Positions 8,413 to 17,853 are shown, numbered from the stretch's first letter. The stretch is 50,971 bases of DNA from Pseudomonadota bacterium (GCA_031119395.1 JAVHYA010000031.1:1-50971), one strand, 5' to 3'. Translations and numbers: made by a program. The notes: generated by a model from the sequence alone, not told the origin.

Positions 8413-9233
8413 ACGCGGCACCCATGGACGCACCGGTGCGCGTCGCCTTCAGGGACGTGTCGGTCGAGTTCCCCACCGCGCAGGGGCCGATGCGCGTGCT
8501 CGACGGCGTGTCGCTCGACATCCGCCAGGGCGAGTTCGTGTCGATCATCGGGCCCTCGGGCTGCGGCAAGACCACGCTGATGAACATCCTGGGCGGCTTC
8601 GTGCAGCCCACCGGCGGGCAGGTGCTGCTCGACGGGCAGCCCGTGAGGGGGCCCGGCCCGGACCGCGGCGTGATCTTCCAGGAATACGGCGTCTTCCCCT
8701 GGCTCACGGTGCGGCAGAACATCGCCTTCGGCCTCAAGCTGGCGGGCAACCAGGTGCCCAGGGCCGAGCATGCCGCGATCGTCGAGCGCTACATGGGCCT
8801 CATGGGCCTCACGGACTTCGCCGACCATTTTCCGAAGCACCTGTCGGGCGGCATGCGTCAGCGCCTGGCCATCGCCCGTGCCTACGCGGTGCGGCCGCAG
8901 TTCCTGCTGATGGACGAGCCCTTCGGCGCGCTCGACGCGCAGACCCGCAGCGCCATGCAGGACCTGCTGCTCGAGGTGCTGCAGACGGAGGGCAAGACGG
9001 TGATGCTGATCACCCACTCGGTCGAAGAGGCGATCTACCTGTCGTCGCGCATCGTGGTGGTGACGGCTCGGCCGGCGCGCATCCGCACCGTGATCGACGT
9101 GCCCTTCGGCTATCCGCGCGCCGAGAACGTGCACGAGGACCCGCGCTTCGTCGAGCTGCGCGCGCAGATTCGCGAGCTGGTGATGCAGGAGTACGCGGCG
9201 CAGGCGCGCCAGGGCGTGCGCCTGTCGGACTGA
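8409..9233 (+). CDS. ABC transporter ATPase, TauB/SsuB type
   Basis: The 274-residue ATPase energises the permease encoded just upstream. It shows Walker A (IIGPSGCGKTTLMNIL), the Q-loop (VIFQEYGVFPWLTV), signature LSGGMRQRLAIARAY, Walker B FLLMDEPFGALD and the H-loop (MLITHSVEEAIYLS), all intact and in the family order. The ATG at 8409 overlaps the permease stop. A second in-frame ATG five codons later is also possible. Confidence 0.95.
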   Translation: MNAAPMDAPVRVAFRDVSVEFPTAQGPMRVLDGVSLDIRQGEFVSIIGPSGCGKTTLMNILGGFVQPTGGQVLLDGQPVRGPGPDRGVIFQEYGVFPWLTVRQNIAFGLKLAGNQVPRAEHAAIVERYMGLMGLTDFADHFPKHLSGGMRQRLAIARAYAVRPQFLLMDEPFGALDAQTRSAMQDLLLEVLQTEGKTVMLITHSVEEAIYLSSRIVVVTARPARIRTVIDVPFGYPRAENVHEDPRFVELRAQIRELVMQEYAAQARQGVRLSD

Positions 9234-9277
9234 ACGTCGACCCTCCCTTTTCCCACTGCTTCCAACAGGAGACACCC

Positions 9278-10282
9278 ATGGCCTTGCAGCGCCGAGATTT
9301 CATCCGTACCGCCGTCGCGGCGTCCGCCGTGTCGGGCCTCGGATTCCCCGCCTTTGCGCAGTCGCGCACCAAGGTCAAGGTGGGCTACCTGCACACGCCG
9401 GCGGTCGATGGGCAGATGTGGCTGGGCCTGCAGAGCGGCAGCTTCGCCAAGCAGGGGCTGGAGCTGGAGCCGGTGCTCTTCACCACCGGGCTGGAACTGT
9501 TCCAGGCCATGATCGGCGGGAGCCTGGACGTGCTGGCCACGGGCGCGGTGCTGTCCAACTTCCCTGCCCGCGGGCAGGGCAAGGTCTTCCTCATCAACGA
9601 CGTGGAGTACGCCACCGCCCAGCTGTGGGTGCGCGAGGATTCGGGCGTGAAGAGCGTCGCCGACCTGAAGGGCAAGCAGATCTCGACCACCACCGGCACC
9701 ACGGCGCATGTGTTCCTCGACCGGGCACTGCGCTCCGCGGGCCTGGACCCGGCGAAGGACGTGCGGCTGGTCAACCAGCGCATGTCCGAGGCCGTGACCT
9801 CGCTGATCTCCGGCGCGGTGCCCGCGGTGGCGCTGTGGGCGCCCTTCGACTCGGTGGTGCGCGGCAAGCTGCCCGGCGCCCGCAAGATCGTCGATGCCTC
9901 GGCCTTCTTCCCGCAGGCGGCCATCGTGGGCGGCTGGGCCGCGCGCAACGACTACTACGAGAAGAACAAGGCCGTCCTGGGCAAGCTCATCGCCGGCTGG
10001 CTGCCTGCCAACGAGCAGATCGTGGCCAACCCCGAGGCGGCGGCCGAGCAGCTGCAGAAGACGCAGTACAAGGAGGTGCCGCTGGCCGAGTTCAAGGAAC
10101 AGTTCAAGGCCTCCAAGTACTACTCCGCGGCCGAGTGGCGCGCCAAGTACGCCGACGGCACGGTGACGCAGTGGCTGCAGCAGGTGACGGACTTCTTCGT
10201 GCAGAGCGCCAACATCCCGAATGCGCTGAAGGCGCAGCAGTACTTCGATCCGTCGCTGTTCACGGGCCTGGTCAAGGCGTGA
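9278..10282 (+). CDS. ABC transporter substrate-binding protein (NMT1/TauA-like), Tat-type signal
   Basis: This periplasmic binding protein has 334 residues. The N-terminus MALQRRDFIRTAVAASAV carries a twin-arginine pattern (RRDFIR) and an AFAQ signal-peptidase site near residue 28, so it is probably exported folded through Tat. The mature protein follows the SsuA/TauA/NMT1 pattern: KVKVGYLHTP at the start, a GLQSGSFAKQGLELEPV block, and the hinge KGKQISTTTGTTAHVFLDRAL. A strong AGGAGA site precedes the start by 8 bases. It is the third gene of the transporter operon; its ligand should define the pathway. Confidence 0.92.
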   Translation: MALQRRDFIRTAVAASAVSGLGFPAFAQSRTKVKVGYLHTPAVDGQMWLGLQSGSFAKQGLELEPVLFTTGLELFQAMIGGSLDVLATGAVLSNFPARGQGKVFLINDVEYATAQLWVREDSGVKSVADLKGKQISTTTGTTAHVFLDRALRSAGLDPAKDVRLVNQRMSEAVTSLISGAVPAVALWAPFDSVVRGKLPGARKIVDASAFFPQAAIVGGWAARNDYYEKNKAVLGKLIAGWLPANEQIVANPEAAAEQLQKTQYKEVPLAEFKEQFKASKYYSAAEWRAKYADGTVTQWLQQVTDFFVQSANIPNALKAQQYFDPSLFTGLVKA

Positions 10283-10340
10283 GCGCCATGGCCCGCAACG
10301 CGAGGTCGCGTGGCGCGCGCCCGGACCCACGGGACACGAG

Positions 10341-11948
10341 ATGAGCGCAGGCGAAGCGGCTTACGACGTCATCATCGTCGGCGCGGGTTCCGCAGGCTGC
10401 GTGCTCGCCAACCGGTTGAGCGCCGACCCGAAGCGCCGCGTGCTGCTGCTCGAGGCGGGCGGTGCCCGGCGGCACTTCTGGCTGCGGCTGCCGGTGGGCT
10501 ACTTCCGTTCCATCTACGACCGGCGTTTCTCCTGGCAGTTCGAGGTCGAGCCGCAGGCCGAGACCGGCCAGCGCCGCATCGTGTGGCCGCGCGGGCGCGT
10601 GCTGGGCGGATCGAGCGCAATCAACGGCCTGATCTACATCCGCGGGCAGCGCGCCGATTTCGACGACTGGTCCGCGGCCGGCGCCACCGGCTGGAGCTAC
10701 CGGGACCTGCTGCCGCTGTTCAGGAAGTCGGAGTGCTACGCCGGCGGCGAGAACGCCTACCACGGCGGCTCCGGCGAGCTCGGCGTGTCGGACCTGCGCA
10801 ACGACCATCCCTACTGCGAGGCCTGGCTGGCAGCGGGCGCACAGGCCGGCTACCCGGCCAGCGAGGACTTCAACGGCGCGCAGGACGAAGGCCTGGGCAC
10901 CTACCAGCTCACGCTGCGCGGCCATTGGCGCTGCGACGCGGCCACGGCCTTCCTGCGCCCGGTGATGCAGCGACCCAACCTCACGGTGCGCACCGGCGTC
11001 CACGTGACCCGGGTGCGCATCGAGCAGGGCCGCGCACGCGGCGTCGAGTGGATCGAGGGCGGCCAGCTGCAGCATGCGCTGGCCGATTCGGAGGTGCTGC
11101 TGGCGGCAGGCGCGTTGCAGAGCCCGCAGCTGCTGCAACTCTCGGGCGTCGGTCCGGCCGCGCTGCTGCGCCGTAACGGCATCCCCGTGCAGGTCGACGC
11201 GCCCGAGGTCGGCGCCAACCTGCAGGACCACTACCAGGCGCGCGTGATCGTCAAGCTGCGCGAGAAGATGTCGCTCAACGACCAGGTGCGCAGCCCGGTC
11301 GGCCTGGCGCGCATGGGTGCGCAGTGGCTGCTGCAGCAGCGCGGGCCGCTCACCGTGGGCGCAGGGCAGGTGGGCGGCATGGTGCGCAGCGCCGTGGCCA
11401 GGGACGCGCGGGCCGATGTGCTCTTCAACGTCATGCCGTTGTCGGTCGACAAGCCCGGCGACGCGCTGCATGCCTTTTCCGGCTTCTCCGCCTCGGCGGC
11501 GCAGTGCCGGCCCGAGTCCCGCGGCACCGTCGAACTGCGATCGGCCGACCCGCTGGCGCCGCCGCGCATCGTGTCGAACTACCTCACCGAGCCGCACGAC
11601 ATCCGCGTGCTGGTCGAGGGCCTGAAGATCCTGCGCGAGATCTACGACCAGCCCGCGTTCCGCGGGCTGACCACCGGGGTGGAGTACATGCCCGGCAACG
11701 CGCTGCGCACCGACGAGGACCTGGCGCGCTTCGCGCGCGAGAAGGGCGGCACGGTCTTCCATCCCGTGGGCACCTGCCGCATGGGCAGCGACGCACGCGC
11801 GGTCGTCGACCCGGCGCTGCGGGTGCAGGGCGTGCAGGGCCTGCGGGTGGTCGACGCATCGGTGATGCCGACCATGACGTCGGCCAATACCAATGCAGCG
11901 GCGATCGTGATCGGGGAGAAGGGCGCGGCGGAGGTCCTGCGGGCTTGA
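10341..11948 (+). CDS. GMC-family FAD-dependent oxidoreductase (choline dehydrogenase-like)
   Basis: The 535-residue flavoprotein should oxidise an alcohol group and pass electrons to the respiratory chain or oxygen. The FAD-binding motif is VIIVGAGSAGCVLANRL near residue 10. GMC signature 1 is GRVLGGSSAINGLIYIRG, and the C-terminal block FHPVGTCRMG ... VDASVMPTMTSANTNA contains the active-site His and Asn positions. It lies 58 bp after the substrate-binding protein on the same strand, so it probably acts on the imported compound. Betaine-pathway choline dehydrogenase is unlikely, because no betaine aldehyde dehydrogenase or BetI is nearby. Confidence 0.92.
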   Translation: MSAGEAAYDVIIVGAGSAGCVLANRLSADPKRRVLLLEAGGARRHFWLRLPVGYFRSIYDRRFSWQFEVEPQAETGQRRIVWPRGRVLGGSSAINGLIYIRGQRADFDDWSAAGATGWSYRDLLPLFRKSECYAGGENAYHGGSGELGVSDLRNDHPYCEAWLAAGAQAGYPASEDFNGAQDEGLGTYQLTLRGHWRCDAATAFLRPVMQRPNLTVRTGVHVTRVRIEQGRARGVEWIEGGQLQHALADSEVLLAAGALQSPQLLQLSGVGPAALLRRNGIPVQVDAPEVGANLQDHYQARVIVKLREKMSLNDQVRSPVGLARMGAQWLLQQRGPLTVGAGQVGGMVRSAVARDARADVLFNVMPLSVDKPGDALHAFSGFSASAAQCRPESRGTVELRSADPLAPPRIVSNYLTEPHDIRVLVEGLKILREIYDQPAFRGLTTGVEYMPGNALRTDEDLARFAREKGGTVFHPVGTCRMGSDARAVVDPALRVQGVQGLRVVDASVMPTMTSANTNAAAIVIGEKGAAEVLRA

Positions 11949-11967
11949 ACCCGCGCGCGACCCACGA

Positions 11968-12942
11968 TCAGTTGGCCGTGATCTTCCGCTCGCGCACGAT
12001 GGCGCTCCACTTGGCGTCCTCCTGCTTCATGAAGGCGGCCAGTTCGGCGCGGGTCGTCGGCTGCGGCGTCAGCCCGTGCTTGTTCAGCGCCTCCTTCACG
12101 CCGGGGTCGGCCAGCACCTTCACGATGGCCTGGTTCCAGCGGTCCAGCAGGGGCGCCGGCGTCTTGCCGGGCGCCACGAAGGCGTACCAGTTGAGGGCCT
12201 CGAAGCCGGGGTAGCCCGATTCCGCCACGGTCGGAATGTTCGGCATGTAGGCGGGCCGCGTGAGGCCGGTCGTGGCCAGGGGAACGAGGTGGCCGGCCTC
12301 GACCTGCGGCAACGCCGTCGGCGGCGCCGAGAAGTAGGAGGCGATGCGCTGGCCCAGCAGGTCCTGCAGCGCCGGCGCGCCGCCCTTGTAGGGAACGTGG
12401 ACCATGTCGATGCCCGCGCGCTGGTTGAAGAGCTCGCCGGCCAGGTGCGACGCCGAGCCCGCGCCGGTCGAGGCGAAGTCGATGCTGCCCGGCTTCTTCT
12501 TCGCGAGCGCCACGAACTCGGCCAGCGTCTTCACGCCGACGCCCTTGTGCACGACCAGGACGTTGGGGAAGTTCACGCCGCCCGAGACGGGCGCGAGGTC
12601 CTTGAAGGGGTCGTAGTTCACCTTCATGACGTGCGGCGCGATGGTGAGCGGGCCGATCGAGCCGAAGAGCAGCATCGATCCGTCCGCCGGCCCGTTGGCC
12701 ACGTACTGGTGCGCGATGTTGCCGCCGGCCCCGGCGCGGTTGTCGACGATCACCGTCTGGCCCAGGTCGTCGCCGAGCGTCTTGGCGATCAGGCGCGCCG
12801 CGGCGTCGGCCGCGCCGCCGGGTGCGAAGCCGACCACCAGGGTGACGGGCTTCCTCGGAGGAAAGTCCTGCGCATGGCCGGCACCGGCCAGGCAGAGCGC
12901 GCAGGCGAAGGCGGTGGCGTGCAGGAATCGGCGCTTGTTCAT
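11968..12942 (-). CDS. Bug/TctC-family tripartite tricarboxylate transporter substrate-binding protein
   Basis: This is a 324-residue periplasmic solute receptor with a signal peptide (MNKRRFLHATAFACALCLAG, cut after GHA). It has the family patterns VTLVVGFAPGGAADAAARL, IVDNRAGAGGNI, PYKGGAPALQDLLGQ and PNIPTVAESGYPGFEA. Such receptors bind carboxylates and work with TctA/TctB membrane proteins, but no TctA or TctB is present here. It follows tcuB by 42 bp on the same strand, so it probably captures tricarballylate, citrate or a similar acid for TcuAB, perhaps sharing a membrane component encoded elsewhere. Confidence 0.93.
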   Translation of the reverse strand: MNKRRFLHATAFACALCLAGAGHAQDFPPRKPVTLVVGFAPGGAADAAARLIAKTLGDDLGQTVIVDNRAGAGGNIAHQYVANGPADGSMLLFGSIGPLTIAPHVMKVNYDPFKDLAPVSGGVNFPNVLVVHKGVGVKTLAEFVALAKKKPGSIDFASTGAGSASHLAGELFNQRAGIDMVHVPYKGGAPALQDLLGQRIASYFSAPPTALPQVEAGHLVPLATTGLTRPAYMPNIPTVAESGYPGFEALNWYAFVAPGKTPAPLLDRWNQAIVKVLADPGVKEALNKHGLTPQPTTRAELAAFMKQEDAKWSAIVRERKITAN

Positions 12943-12984
12943 CGTGAGTCTCCTGTTGGAATGGGTGATCCGTCGTCGGGCCGG

Positions 12985-14169
12985 TCAGTCGGCGCCCAGG
13001 CCGACCGGGTTGGGCAGCCGCTTCTCGACGGCGTGCCGCAGCAGGGCCGCGCTGCGGAACACGCCGTGCGCGAACTTGCCGTAGGGCAGCGTGGCGAACA
13101 GGGCCATCACGGCGCCCAGGTGCAGGCACAGCAGCAGCGCGAGCGCCGGTGTGCCGCGGCCGAGCCACAGCGCCAGCCCGCTGGCGCTGGTGAGGAACAG
13201 CAGCGCGATGAAGCCACGATCCATCGGCTTCTGCCTGGCGTCGCCGTGCAGCGGGTGGCGCCGCAGGTTCAGCCGCCACAGGCCCGCCGTGCCGATCATC
13301 AGGCTCACGCCGCCGACGACGCCGAGCAGCTTGGGCAGGCTCGGCAGCGCATAGGGCGCCGGCCAGCCGAAGGCGTAGTGGTAGAGCGTGGCCACGCTGG
13401 TGGCGGCGAAGCACAGCATGAAGCCGTAGAAGGTGAAGTGGTGGAAGCGCCGGCGCGCCAGCGTGTGGGCATCGTCTTCGTTGGGGCAGCCCTCGCCGTG
13501 GCCTCCATCGAGGTACTTCAGGCGCAGCACCGCGTCCGCCGCTTCGGCCGCGGCCGGTGCGTTCGCCGGTGCGCTGCCGGTGGCGGGCGTGACGTCGCGC
13601 CAGAAGCGCCGCACGCCCATGGCGAGGGCCAGCGCCGCGAACAGGAACACTGGTGCGAACATGCCGACCAGCAGGTTGTGCGGGAAGATGCGGTAGAAGT
13701 TGCCGCCCGCCGCGCTGCCCCAGAGGCTGCCCGTGGTGGCGGCGCCCAGCACGAGGAACAGCGTGAGGGCGGCCACCAGCGCCAGCGAGAGCGTCAGCCC
13801 GTTGCGCCGGTACAGCGCGCCCAGCGCCGGCGGCCAGGCGTAGTCGGCGTACGTCTGCCCGCGCACCTCGGCCATGGCCTGGGGCACGTTGATCGCGAAC
13901 TCGTGGGGCGGGGCGTACTGGCACGCATGCAGGCAGGCCCCGCAGTTGTGGCACAGGTTCGCCAGGTAGTGGATGTCCGCCCGGCCGAATTCCAGCCGGC
14001 GCGTCATGGCCGGAAAGACGGCGCAGAAGCCCTCGCAGTAGCGGCAGGCGTTGCAGATGTGCATCTGCCGGTCCACCTCCGCCTCGCCGGCGGACAGGAT
14101 CGGGATGACGCGCTGCGGTGCATCGGCCAGCGCGGCGGCCTCGCGCGTGAGTGCCTCAAGCGTGGACAT
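12985..14169 (-). CDS. tcuB: Tricarballylate utilization protein B (4Fe-4S, membrane)
   Basis: TcuB accepts electrons from reduced TcuA flavin and passes them to the quinone pool. The 394-residue protein has two ferredoxin-type Cys clusters near the N-terminus ([15 protein letters not shown] and [15 protein letters not shown]). Several membrane segments follow ([18 protein letters not shown] and others), with His residues suited to heme or quinone sites, as in the CobZ/TcuB family. Its start overlaps the end of tcuA by 14 bp, which implies translational coupling. The call follows from this domain pattern plus the adjacent TcuA. Confidence 0.92.
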   Translation of the reverse strand: MSTLEALTREAAALADAPQRVIPILSAGEAEVDRQMHICNACRYCEGFCAVFPAMTRRLEFGRADIHYLANLCHNCGACLHACQYAPPHEFAINVPQAMAEVRGQTYADYAWPPALGALYRRNGLTLSLALVAALTLFLVLGAATTGSLWGSAAGGNFYRIFPHNLLVGMFAPVFLFAALALAMGVRRFWRDVTPATGSAPANAPAAAEAADAVLRLKYLDGGHGEGCPNEDDAHTLARRRFHHFTFYGFMLCFAATSVATLYHYAFGWPAPYALPSLPKLLGVVGGVSLMIGTAGLWRLNLRRHPLHGDARQKPMDRGFIALLFLTSASGLALWLGRGTPALALLLCLHLGAVMALFATLPYGKFAHGVFRSAALLRHAVEKRLPNPVGLGAD

Positions 14170-15580
14170 GGGCTGCCTCCCGGTTCTTCAGCGCGGCGGC
14201 CGCGGCGCGCGTGCCGGCGATGCGGCCGAAGGCCGTGCCGATGCTCATGCCCACCCCGGCGGTGTAGCCCTTGCCGAGCACGTTGCCGGCCATCATTTCC
14301 CCCGCCACGAAGAGGTTCGGGCTGGGGCGGCCGCCGAAGCGCACCGCGGCGGTGTCGTCCACCTTCAGGCCCAGGTAGGTGAAGGTGATGCCCGGGCGCA
14401 GCGGGTAGGCGTGGAAGGGCGCGGTGTCGATGGGGCGCGCCCAGTGCGTCTTGGCCGGCGAGAGGCCTTCGGTGCGGCAGTCGTCCAGCGCGGTGTGGTC
14501 GAAGTGGCCGACGCGGCAGGCGGCGTTGTACTCGTCGATGGTGCGCTGGAAGGTCGCCTCGTCCAGGCCCAGTCGGCGGGCCAGTTCGGGCAGCGTGTCG
14601 GCCACCGTGCCGGGGAAGACCGGCGGCATGAAGCGGCCGACCGCCTTCTGGTCGATGATGGAATAGGCCAGCTGGCCCGGCTGCTGCGCGACCAGCCGGC
14701 CCCAGATGGCGTAGCGCTTGGGCCAGAAGTCCTCGCCCTCGTCGTAGAAGCGCCGCGCCTCGCGGTTGACCACCACGCCCAGCGACACGCAGTCGATGCG
14801 GGTGCAGATGCCGCCGTCGTACAGCGGTGCGCGGGCGTCGATGGCCACCATGTGCCCTTGCGACGGATCGCCGATGGCGTCGGCCCCTGCATCGATCATC
14901 TGCCGCAGCAGCACGCCCTGGTTGAAGCGCGTGCCGCGGATGAGGAAGTTGTCGGCCGGCCATTCGCCGCGTTCGTTGCGGCCCCAGGCTTCACGCAGCC
15001 ATTCGCGGTTGGACTCGAAGCCGCCGGCCGCGAGCACGCAGCTCCTGGCGGCGATGCGCTCGCCGGCCTCGGTGTGCACCGCCACGAAGCGGTCGCCGTC
15101 GAGCTCGACCGAGGCCACCGGCACCTCGTAGCGGATGCGCACGCCCAGGCGTTCGGCGCTGCGGTAGTAGGCGTTGACCAGCGCCTTGCCGCCGCCCATG
15201 AAGAAGGCGTTGGTGCGCGCCACGTGCAGCGCGCCCGACAGCGGCGGCTGGAAGTGCACGCCGTGGCGGCGCATCCAGTCGCGGCAGCTGGACGAGGCCC
15301 GGATCACCAGGCGTGCCAGGTGCTCGTCCGTGAGGCCGCCGGTGACCTTGAGCAGGTCCTGCCAGTATTCCTCCTCGGGGTAGGCGTCGACCAGCACGTC
15401 CTGCGGCGCGTCGTGCATGCAGCGCAGGTTGCGCGTGTGCTGGGAATTGCCGCCGCGCCATGCCTGGGGCGCGGCCTCGAGCAGCAGCACGCTGGCGCCG
15501 GCTTCGCGCGCCATGAGGGCGGCGCAGAGGGCGGCGTTGCCGCCGCCGACGACCAGCACGTCGGCCTGGGGATCGCTCAC
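14156..15580 (-). CDS. tcuA: FAD-dependent tricarballylate dehydrogenase
   Basis: TcuA oxidises tricarballylate to cis-aconitate, feeding the TCA cycle. The 474-residue protein starts with a dinucleotide motif ([18 protein letters not shown]) and belongs to the fumarate reductase/succinate dehydrogenase flavoprotein superfamily. The C-terminal FAD block reads [20 protein letters not shown]. The start is a GTG at 15578-15580 with AAGGAG about 9 bases upstream. It is followed by tcuB and preceded by a LysR gene in the TcuR position. A 3-ketosteroid dehydrogenase or other FAD dehydrogenase is the generic alternative, but the coupling to TcuB is specific. Confidence 0.92.
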   Translation of the reverse strand: MSDPQADVLVVGGGNAALCAALMAREAGASVLLLEAAPQAWRGGNSQHTRNLRCMHDAPQDVLVDAYPEEEYWQDLLKVTGGLTDEHLARLVIRASSSCRDWMRRHGVHFQPPLSGALHVARTNAFFMGGGKALVNAYYRSAERLGVRIRYEVPVASVELDGDRFVAVHTEAGERIAARSCVLAAGGFESNREWLREAWGRNERGEWPADNFLIRGTRFNQGVLLRQMIDAGADAIGDPSQGHMVAIDARAPLYDGGICTRIDCVSLGVVVNREARRFYDEGEDFWPKRYAIWGRLVAQQPGQLAYSIIDQKAVGRFMPPVFPGTVADTLPELARRLGLDEATFQRTIDEYNAACRVGHFDHTALDDCRTEGLSPAKTHWARPIDTAPFHAYPLRPGITFTYLGLKVDDTAAVRFGGRPSPNLFVAGEMMAGNVLGKGYTAGVGMSIGTAFGRIAGTRAAAAALKNREAAHVHA

Positions 15581-15658
15581 TTCCTGTCTCCTTGTGGGGT
15601 GCGGGAGACTGTAGGCAGGCCGCCGCCGGGGCGACAGGCCGGATCCGGCAACGGGTCT

Positions 15659-16585
15659 TCAGTTTTCGAGAAGGGTGGCGCCGGCCCAGCGGCCTTCGCT
15701 GACCAGCGTGCGCGCCGTGTCGGCCAGCACCACGCGGGCCGCCAGCGCGGCGGGCGAGAGCTCGTCGTCGGACAGGCTCACCAGCAGATTGCGGCGGCCG
15801 ACGTGGGCGTCGGTGATGCGGCTGCTGCTCACCTCGTCCCGCGGTTGCCGCGCGAGGGCGGCGCCGGGCTGGATGGTGGCGCCGAAGCCGGCGCGCACCG
15901 CGTCCATCAGCAGCGCGAGCCCGTCGATCTCGGCCACCACCTTCGGCACGATCCGCACGCGTTCGAAGGCCGCCGCGAGCGTCGCGCGCAGCCCGTGGCC
16001 GGCGCTGGGCATGATCAACGGCAGATCGGCCAGCTGCGCCAGCCGGACCTTGGCCGTGACCGGGCGCTGGGGCAGCGGCGTGGCGGCGAGCACGAACAGG
16101 CTTTCGTCCAGCAGCGGCTCGATGCTCCAGCGGCGCGGGGTGTCGGTCTTGAACAGCACGGCCAGATCGAGCTGGCGCGACTGCAGCATGGCGGCGAGGT
16201 TGCCGGACAGCGACTCCACCAGGTGCAGCCGCACGTCGGGGTAGCGGGCCCGCATCGCCTGCATCAGCGGAATGCCGAGCACCGCGGCCGTGGTGGGCGC
16301 CAGGCCCACGCTCACGTGGCCGGACAGGCGGGCCTGCTGCGCGGCACGCATCGCCTCGTCGGCATGGCGCAGGGTGAGCTGGGCCTGCTGCAGGAAGGCC
16401 AGGCCGGCGTCGGTCGGGGCGACGCCGGTGCTGCTGCGCCGCAGCAGCCGCGTGCTCAGCTCACCCTCGAGCCGGCTGATCTGCTGGCTCAGTGCCGAGG
16501 TGACCACGCCCAGTTCGAGCGCGGCACGCCCCATGCTGCGCAGCTCGCACACCTTCACGAAGTAGCGCAGTTGACGCAGTTCCAT
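15659..16585 (-). CDS. tcuR: LysR-family regulator in the tcuR position
   Basis: The 308-residue LysR protein opens MELRQLRYFVKVCELRSMGR with the recognition helix in LGVVTSALSQQISRLEGELS. This is the Nac/CynR-like N-terminus typical of TcuR. The effector domain includes VSVGLAPTTAAVLGIPLMQA. It lies 78 bp upstream of tcuA on the same strand and 13 bp after the SDR gene. It probably activates tcuAB in the presence of the substrate. The symbol rests on context. Confidence 0.82.
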   Translation of the reverse strand: MELRQLRYFVKVCELRSMGRAALELGVVTSALSQQISRLEGELSTRLLRRSSTGVAPTDAGLAFLQQAQLTLRHADEAMRAAQQARLSGHVSVGLAPTTAAVLGIPLMQAMRARYPDVRLHLVESLSGNLAAMLQSRQLDLAVLFKTDTPRRWSIEPLLDESLFVLAATPLPQRPVTAKVRLAQLADLPLIMPSAGHGLRATLAAAFERVRIVPKVVAEIDGLALLMDAVRAGFGATIQPGAALARQPRDEVSSSRITDAHVGRRNLLVSLSDDELSPAALAARVVLADTARTLVSEGRWAGATLLEN

Positions 16586-16598
16586 GGCTCCGAGCCTC

Positions 16599-17309
16599 TC
16601 AGACCGAACGCGTGATGCCCCCGTCGATCCGGATGTTCTGGCCCGTGACGTAGCCGGCCTTGTCCGAGGCGAGGAAGGCGATCAGCTCGCCCACCTCGGC
16701 CGAGGTGCCGTAGCGGCCCATCGGGATGCGCGCGCGGCGCTCGTCCTTCTCGGGCAGGCTGTCGATGAAGCCCGGCAGCACGTTGTTCATGCGGATGTTG
16801 TCGGCCGCGTAGCGGTCGGCGTACAGCTTGGCGAAGGACGCCAGGCCCGCACGGAACACGCCGGACGTGGGGAAGGCCGCCTCGGGCTCGAAGGTGGCGT
16901 AGGTGGAGATGTTGACGATGGCCCCCGACTTCTGCGCCTGCATGATCGGCGTGACCAGGCGCGCGATGCGCACCACGTTCATCAGGTAGAACTCCATGCC
17001 CAGGTGCCAGTCGGCATCGCTGATGGCGAGCAGCTCGCCCTTGGGGCCGTGGCCGGCGCTGTTGACCACCGCGTCGATGCGGCCCCAGCGCGCCATCGCG
17101 GCATCGACCAGGCGCTGCAGGTCGGCATCCTCCCGGTTCGAGCCGGTGATGCCGACGCCGCCCAGTGCCTCGGCCAGCGCCTCGCCCTTGCCCGACGAGG
17201 AGAGCACCGCGACCTGGAAGCCCGCGCCGTGCAGCGCGCGCGCCGCCGCCGCGCCCATGCCGCTGCCGCCCGCCGTGACGAGCGCGACGCGCACCCGTTC
17301 CTGGCTCAT
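16599..17309 (-). CDS. SDR-family protein lacking the YxxxK catalytic pair
   Basis: The 236-residue short-chain dehydrogenase has a Rossmann motif (VTAGGSGMGAAAARAL), the NSAG motif at residues 83-86, a Ser-containing strand (AIVNISTYATF) and the C-terminal VTGQNIRIDGG. The active-site helix, however, reads PTSGVFRAGLASFAKLYAD, so Tyr is replaced by Ser149 and Lys by Arg153. The protein is otherwise intact, so this looks like a divergent subfamily, not decay. It may be a reductase with changed chemistry or a non-catalytic binder. It overlaps the RidA-family gene by ATGA and leads into the tcu genes. Confidence 0.88.
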   Translation of the reverse strand: MSQERVRVALVTAGGSGMGAAAARALHGAGFQVAVLSSSGKGEALAEALGGVGITGSNREDADLQRLVDAAMARWGRIDAVVNSAGHGPKGELLAISDADWHLGMEFYLMNVVRIARLVTPIMQAQKSGAIVNISTYATFEPEAAFPTSGVFRAGLASFAKLYADRYAADNIRMNNVLPGFIDSLPEKDERRARIPMGRYGTSAEVGELIAFLASDKAGYVTGQNIRIDGGITRSV

Positions 17310-17761
17310 TCGACTTCGGCGATCAGTTCGATCTCGACGCAGGCGCCCATCGGGATCTGCGCCACGCCGAAGGCGCTGCGCGCGTGCGCGCCCTTGTCGC
17401 CGAAGACCTCGGCGAAGAGCTCGCTGGCGCCATTGGTCACCAGGTGCTGCTCGGTGAAGGTGGGCGCGGAGTTCACGAGGCTCATGACCTTGACGATGCG
17501 CTTGATCTTGTCGAGGTCGCCCACGGCCGCCTTCAACGTGCCGAGCAGGTCGATGGCGATGGCGCGGGCGGCGGCCTTGCCTTCGTCGGTGCCCATGTTC
17601 ACGCCGAGCTGGCCGACCCAGGGCTTGCCGTCCTTGCGGGCGATGTGGCCGGAGAGGAAGACGAGGTTGCCGGTGCGCACGAAGGGCACGTACGCCGCTG
17701 CGGGGACCGAGACGGGCGGCAACTCGATGCCGAGCCGGGCGAGCTTGTCTTGAACGCTCAT
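17306..17761 (-). CDS. RidA-family (YjgF/YER057c/UK114) protein
   Basis: The 151-residue protein belongs to the longer RidA branch (TdcF/YoaB-like), whose members hydrolyse reactive enamine/imine intermediates or act on related small molecules as trimers. The core reads LVFLSGHIARKDGK, then LGTLKAAVGDLDKIKRIVK, then ARSAFGVAQIPMGACVEIEL. The Arg that binds the substrate carboxylate in RidA is matched by the Arg of ARSAFGVAQ. It is the first gene of the minus-strand run toward tcuB and is coupled to the SDR by a 4-bp overlap. AGGAGAA lies 6 bases before the start. Confidence 0.93.
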   Translation of the reverse strand: MSVQDKLARLGIELPPVSVPAAAYVPFVRTGNLVFLSGHIARKDGKPWVGQLGVNMGTDEGKAAARAIAIDLLGTLKAAVGDLDKIKRIVKVMSLVNSAPTFTEQHLVTNGASELFAEVFGDKGAHARSAFGVAQIPMGACVEIELIAEVE

Positions 17762-17827
17762 GGAAAGTTCTCCTGACAGGTTGATGAATGAAATCGGCCG
17801 GCGGCGCCCGCCGGCACTGTGTGGGCA

Positions 17828-17844
17828 GCTATCTTTTCGATAGC
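17828..17844. repeat. 17-bp dispersed palindrome GCTATC-N5-GATAGC
   Basis: Perfect 6-bp arms flank the 5-base loop TTTTC in the 92-bp gap between the transglutaminase gene and the RidA gene, 10 bp after the former's stop. The same architecture recurs at 33468-33484 and, less perfectly, at 45424-45440. It lacks a T-tract but may still stop or attenuate transcription. Confidence 0.55.
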
Positions 17845-17853
17845 GAAGGCGAG

